From NCBI GenBank assembly GCA_029204225.1, contig CM055101.1, forward strand, positions 39,459,627 through 39,523,626: a DNA stretch of 64,000 bases, written 5' to 3'. Origin of the DNA: Diphasiastrum complanatum. Taxonomy: Eukaryota; Streptophyta; Lycopodiopsida; Lycopodiales; Lycopodiaceae. The notes below the pieces were generated by a model. That model was not told the origin of the DNA. It searched no databases and was given only the letters and a program-made list of their open reading frames with translations. How positions within the stretch are numbered: position 1 is the first letter of the stretch; every line of letters starts with the position of its first letter. Of this stretch, positions 59,060 through 64,000 are shown one piece after another. Both the position numbers and the translations under genes were made by a program.

Positions 59060-60240
59060 CTACCTCACATTCATGTAAATATCATTTTAACTAGCTTATA
59101 TAAAACACTGGGTGATCAGTCGACTTATCTTGAAGATCAAGTTTATAAGCTAAAGAACCAATTTTTCTTATAATCCAAAATGGTCCACAATATTTAGTAG
59201 ACAACTTATAATGCTGTCTCGTACACACAGTCTTAGAACTTTTGAAATTCTAAGATAGTCATCATATGTTGAAATGTTGCAAGTGCATTCGTCAACCCAA
59301 AAGGAAGCCTAGAAATTCATAATGATCGAATCTCATCTGAAAAGCAGTCTTTTGCACATCATTTGGATGAATTCTAATTTGATGATACTTAATTTTGAGA
59401 TCTATTTTTGTGAAGTATTTAGCTCCACCAAATCATCCATTCGGGGCAATGAATATTTATTCTTGATAGCTACTTTATTCAATCCCTTGTAATCCACACA
59501 CATCCATAGTTACTCTCAATTTTATTAGTAATCTCTATCTCTTCTTTCTAAAAAAATTGGTATGGTTGTCTAGAAATAGGGTGACTACAATTATGTGGTC
59601 TACCGACCTAGACGGTGGTATTTCATGAGGTAATTCAACTGGAAAAACATCTTTGACTTCATCTAAGTCCATTGAGTTAAGAATTCTTGACAATTCACAA
59701 CTACTTAGATGCATTTCAAAGAAATCCAAAATGGGTTTGGCAAAAAAAAAACTAAGCTTCATATTGTGAATAAAATTTTTTCATTACATTAGCAAATGAA
59801 ATCATCCCAGATGGATGTACATGTATGTCTCCAAACAATGTAACTACTTCACTACCCTCCTGAAATGAGAGCACATGCTTCTCAAAATCAATATCAAGAG
59901 ATTTATTAAATAACCACTCATACCCTAGAATTATATGCTGCCAAATCTAAAACACGAAAATCAATGAACTCTCTATAATCCTGAATCCAAACTGGGAGCT
60001 TCAGAACTTTGACATCCCAAGTCTCCAACTCTGCACTTAAAGCTAGATATACTTTGTATCTATGATCATTGGCTTTAGTTTCCACGCCGAGTTTCTGCAC
60101 AAGACCAAAGCTAATGAAATTATGAGTTGAACCACTATCTACCAATATACTTACTTCATGTCCTTTACATGTGTCTTTCAAATAAAATAATTCATCAGCA
60201 GACAGTCGACATACTCAAATGAAAGGAGAAAAAATTTATT
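59060..60240 (-). pseudogene. Ty3/gypsy remnant with internal deletion
   Basis: The minus strand starts with a retropepsin-like protease (SILVDSGSTHNFISFGLVQ, about 60150-60095). A linker follows (DLDEVKDVFPVELPHEIPP, about 59680-59620), then an RT start ([20 protein letters not shown], about 59510-59450). Near 59215 the sequence becomes integrase C-terminus (KLSTKYCGPFWIIRKIGSLA, then HPVFYIS). Most of RT, RNase H and integrase are therefore missing between 59450 and 59215. It carries many stops. The 5' end abuts the methyltransferase-like block at about 60240. Confidence 0.75.
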
Positions 60241-61433
60241 CATTGTTACCAGGCTTAACGAACACTCTCCATATATACTCCCATAGCTTGTAGCTACTCT
60301 GGCTGGCTCCACAAATAGGTCGACCTTTGTGTCTAATCCATTCACTCTCTTGGACCCTATCCTGAAATAGGTTGCTTAGTTGCCGTTGGAAATGAATAGC
60401 CCCAAAAATTGGAGTGGAACTAGCATAACATTCTTCGTGGTATGCAGTGTGAGGCAATGAACCTGATAGGACATCAACAGGAAGTGAAGCAAATGAGAAA
60501 TTAGTGCATACATTAAACCAAATAATGGCCTTAGCTAAAGTTGTGTAAGAGAGATGAATTTTACCCACTACATAACACACGACGTAACCTCACGACGTGG
60601 ATCTGAAGATGTCCAACCAAGGGGGGCCGCACTATGAACTATGGACCTCTCACACAACTCCATGTCCCATTCTCTTGCTTGCGCATCCATTTTGACAATG
60701 TGGGGCACACCATGGAGTGTGACAAAGAATCCATTATCTGTAGTAATACTTTCAGCCACAACAAATGCAGATTCACAAAGTTCATCAGACCATAAATTCC
60801 ATTTTAAAATACCCTCTTTATGTGTGCCATTCACAACTATGTCTGTCAGAAAGTTTGCAAAAACAAGCTCCACAACTCCAAAGGGGATTTGGTTGGCCTC
60901 TAATGCTGCCATTATTGCAGAACACTTTGAGGAACTCTTCTTGAAAGTCATTCCAAAGTGCTCCTGACCTTTCTATGCTCGCATGCAGCTTGTAGAAGCA
61001 TCAAAGATAGCCATAAGTATACACATATACAAATGACTGGACATATAACATATAAATGACAAGAAAATAACAGTAATATTGATCTTACTCTAGAATGTTG
61101 ATGAGTATTAGCTTTAACTGGTGCGGTAGAATCATCTTTTTGAAAGTCAGAAGGTGGATAAGTGTCCTCATCATGTCCCATGACTGGTATCGTCTCCTCA
61201 TCATGTCCCATGGCTGGTGTCGTCTCATAATGAGTATGCATGATGTCATCACTCACCCTTTCTCTACGCTTCCGTTGTTTAGAGACAACAACATTCTCTT
61301 GCACTATAGGCATCGTAGGCTTTTTTTTCAAGCGAAATCTTCCCCTCCATCCCTGGCCCTTTGAAGCTTCAGCTTGTCCTTCCCTAGTCTGAATTCCATC
61401 AAAAAAATTATGCTGCAATATGTTGTAGCACAA
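60241..61433 (-). pseudogene. Methyltransferase-like exons (possible beta-class DNA MTase), incomplete
   Basis: The minus strand has at least two coding blocks with plausible splice sites. Block 1 (about 61409-61085, acceptor ATTGCAG, donor GTAAGA) is basic and acidic, with GWRGRFRLKKKPTMPIV and a 2x repeat of MGHDEET/MGHDEDT. Block 2 (60963 to about 60590) has ELVFANFLTDIVVNG, LKWNLWSDELCESAFVVAE and DNGFFVTLHGVPHIV. A further frame (60560-60245) has LAKAIIWFNVCTNFSFASLP, ESEWIRHKGRPICGAS and YIWRVFVKPG, then a GT donor. A pattern of D.V...G..+..W..WSDE, A...NGFFV and, later, WR.FVKPG is what a beta-class (circularly permuted) DNA amino-methyltransferase shows around motifs IV-VI, X and I. 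The catalytic PPY and the SAM-binding FxGxG are not seen, so this is inference. It may be a real but interrupted gene. Confidence 0.3.
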
Positions 61434-62130
<697 letters not shown>

Positions 62131-62327
62131 AGCCTTTCATTGATGCTTGTTAGAGATTGTTCAGAGTTAGGTTGAGAGTTAGAGCAATGAAGAGATATTT
62201 TTTCTCTTCTTAGTTAGTTTTGGTTTTAGTTATGTTGTTTTGACGACATTGCTCCATCTTGGTGCCATCAATTTTTATGTACTTTTTCGTCTTATACGCC
62301 TTTTGACATGGAAAAGACGTTAATAAA
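62131..62327 (+). other. 3' non-coding tail of the LINE-like fragment
   Basis: About 200 bp without coding, ending in TTAATAAAA immediately before a CTT array. This fits the 3'-UTR and end of a non-LTR element. Confidence 0.35.
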
Positions 62328-62503
<176 letters not shown>

Positions 62504-62933
62504 ATGGACTCTATTTTATAAACATTCTATTATAAATTGTTCCATAAGCTTTTGTTGAACGATTTTTTAAATTGTCCCTTCAAAATCGATAACATGAAAT
62601 TGACTTAAATTGCTTTGTAAGTTGGGTGACCTCCCAAAGAGAGAGAAAGTTTAATTTGGTGGAAACTTGAATTCCCTTAATGGCTGAGATGAATGCACAA
62701 CATGAAGATCCAATCTAACGGTGAGCATTCAGTTGCACTCAATGCATCTAAGGTTCTCTGGCTTCTATAAGTAAAGAGAGTACACTACCCCAGCTTCTAC
62801 TCTTCCTGCTTTCTCTCCCTTTCTCTTTTGGGTCCATCCTTCTTCTCTCTATTGCGACCTCTTTTGGATTGAATGAAGAGATACATGAACTTAAACAAAA
62901 GAGTAATTGTGAGAGGAAGCTATACGAAGTAAA
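62504..62933 (+). promoter_or_regulatory. Possible promoter/leader of the 62.9-kb gene
   Basis: A TATA-like CTATAAGTAAAG lies near 62763, followed by a pyrimidine-rich stretch (CTTTCTCTCCCTTTCTC) that resembles a plant 5'-UTR. A short frame from about 62874 is too small to judge. Confidence 0.3.
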
Positions 62934-63769
62934 GTGAGATCTTTGCTACTCAAATTTGTATGTGAAGAAAACAGCGGATTACTAGGATATTGTCAAAGGT
63001 TGCGTGATATTGGAATGCATAGCGTATTTTGTCTTAATCAGCAATTACAGTTTGCTAATCAACAATTGCAACGATCAAATCAACAATTGCTTCGTTATGT
63101 GCAACACGCTAGTGCTGAAAACATTGCACTCAAGCATGCTATATTAGAGTTGAATGTAATAGTCACAACTCTTCGGGGCTCAAAACCAAGAAATCTTAGA
63201 ATCCATGGAGAAGTTGTGATCTGACATTTTAAAATTTGTTGTTGATATACAAGTTTTAAAAAGGGCAATGATGAAAAGGAAAAGAAAGAGAGTACCGATG
63301 AAGAATATTGATGACTTATCCACACATAGTGGCAATAAAAAAAAAAGGAATCGAGCATTTAAATATGTTTTTTTTATAAACTGTTTATTTGATTTGTATT
63401 GTCATTTAAATTTGATTTGCATTATCAATTTATTAAACATAATTTGAGTTTTTATATGTTTGTTGCAGATCATGTTTGGTGGCAAAGAACTATTTAATAG
63501 ATCGTTCATGCATTAGAGAATCTCTAAGTCATGTTTTACCGAGAAAGTCAACAAAGGCAATGATGAAAAATGCTCGGTTTGAAAAAATGAAAAAACAAAT
63601 TGCAGAGACTGTTTTGAAGAAGGTTCAAACTTACTTGGATGCAATTCTGATACAAGGTGCATGTGATGATTCTGGAAATAGCATAAATGCTTATTCTACT
63701 TTTTTTAGAATAGTTAAAGAAGCTTTTTCTCAAGTGATGTTGAAACAAATTGATCTTTCTCGTCCATAG
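62934..63769 (+). CDS. Unidentified coiled-coil/basic protein gene, probably split
   Basis: First block 62934-63224: 96 residues including the repeated LNQQLQFANQQLQRSNQQLL, an obvious coiled coil, then SAENIALKHAILELNVIVTT. Second block from about 63470, after an acceptor (TTGTTGCAG), to 63769: 97 basic residues including RKSTKAMMKNARFEKMKKQI, KKVQTYLDAILIQGACDDSG and FFRIVKEAFSQVMLKQIDL. The intervening 240 bp are AT-rich with lysine-rich coding-like DNA (KRKRKRVPMKN near 63275), so intron structure is uncertain. No domain is recognised. A regulatory or DNA-binding role would be a guess. Confidence 0.35.
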
Positions 63770-64000
63770 TAGTTGGCCAACCACTTTATATAACTAATTT
63801 ATACAAATCAGAATGTGGTGAGCTCAATTACAACGATTGCAATAATATTTTCCTTGATATTGAAAATGTTCTATAATATATTATTCGATTCTACAAACTA
63901 GACTAACATCAAGTAAATGGAAAGATTATTATTGTTATGAAATTAGATGAATCCGAAATCATCAAAGGTCAAAAGTTGGAACGAGTGAGTGTCACTTTGA
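63770..64000. other. Window end, AT-rich DNA
   Basis: No feature is seen. Further exons of the preceding gene could lie beyond. Confidence 0.3.

Overview
This window is nuclear DNA from a land plant with a large, repeat-rich genome. The evidence is spliced genes with GT-AG (and one GC-AG) introns, a plant-type glycerol-3-phosphate transporter, a eukaryotic ribosomal protein L15 gene with a telo-box upstream, and decayed Ty1/copia, Ty3/gypsy, hAT-like and non-LTR elements over much of the rest. A seed-free plant (fern, lycophyte or bryophyte) or a gymnosperm would fit, but the sequence alone does not decide it. No bacterial operons, CRISPR arrays or rRNA genes are seen.

Host genes. (1) A WD40-repeat protein on the minus strand, 348-1561, ending at a splice donor, so its last exons lie outside the window. 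(2) A possible decayed or multi-exon minus-strand gene at 2.25-3.74 kb. (3) A glycerol-3-phosphate transporter (MFS) on the plus strand, exons 29964-31224 and 31328-31881, which reads as an intact 604-residue protein. (4) RPL15 on the minus strand, four coding exons between 43535 and 34302 that give exactly 204 residues, with a GC-AG second intron and an 8.1-kb third intron holding gypsy and hAT-like fossils. (5) A minus-strand block at 60.2-61.4 kb resembling a split beta-class DNA methyltransferase. (6) An unrecognised plus-strand coiled-coil/basic gene at 62.9-63.8 kb.

Nested mobile elements. From about 5.57 to 20.2 kb lies an old LTR element, here called E1, with an unfamiliar non-pol coding region. 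A minus-strand copia (Copia-1, 6161-11858) and a plus-strand copia (Copia-2, 12827-18872, with a perfect 5-bp target duplication) both landed inside its coding region. Downstream are a truncated plus-strand copia (Copia-3, 20.6-23.6 kb), LTR-like DNA, non-LTR retroelement fragments (25.4-27.1 kb) and a copia gag with its 5' LTR (27.1-28.7 kb). From 47266 to 57062 a plus-strand copia (Copia-4) is split at its integrase by a second element, E2 (49534-55300). E2 shares two protein blocks with E1 and carries large minisatellite arrays in its leader. Copia-4 meets a minus-strand copia (Copia-5, to 58965) head to head, followed by a gypsy remnant (59.06-60.24 kb).

The most unusual material is the E1/E2 family: LTR-flanked, coding for a conserved protein without recognisable pol. 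Next are the RPL15 gene architecture and the methyltransferase-like exons beside a gypsy element. Almost all mobile-element reading frames are broken; only the transporter and RPL15 look clearly intact.
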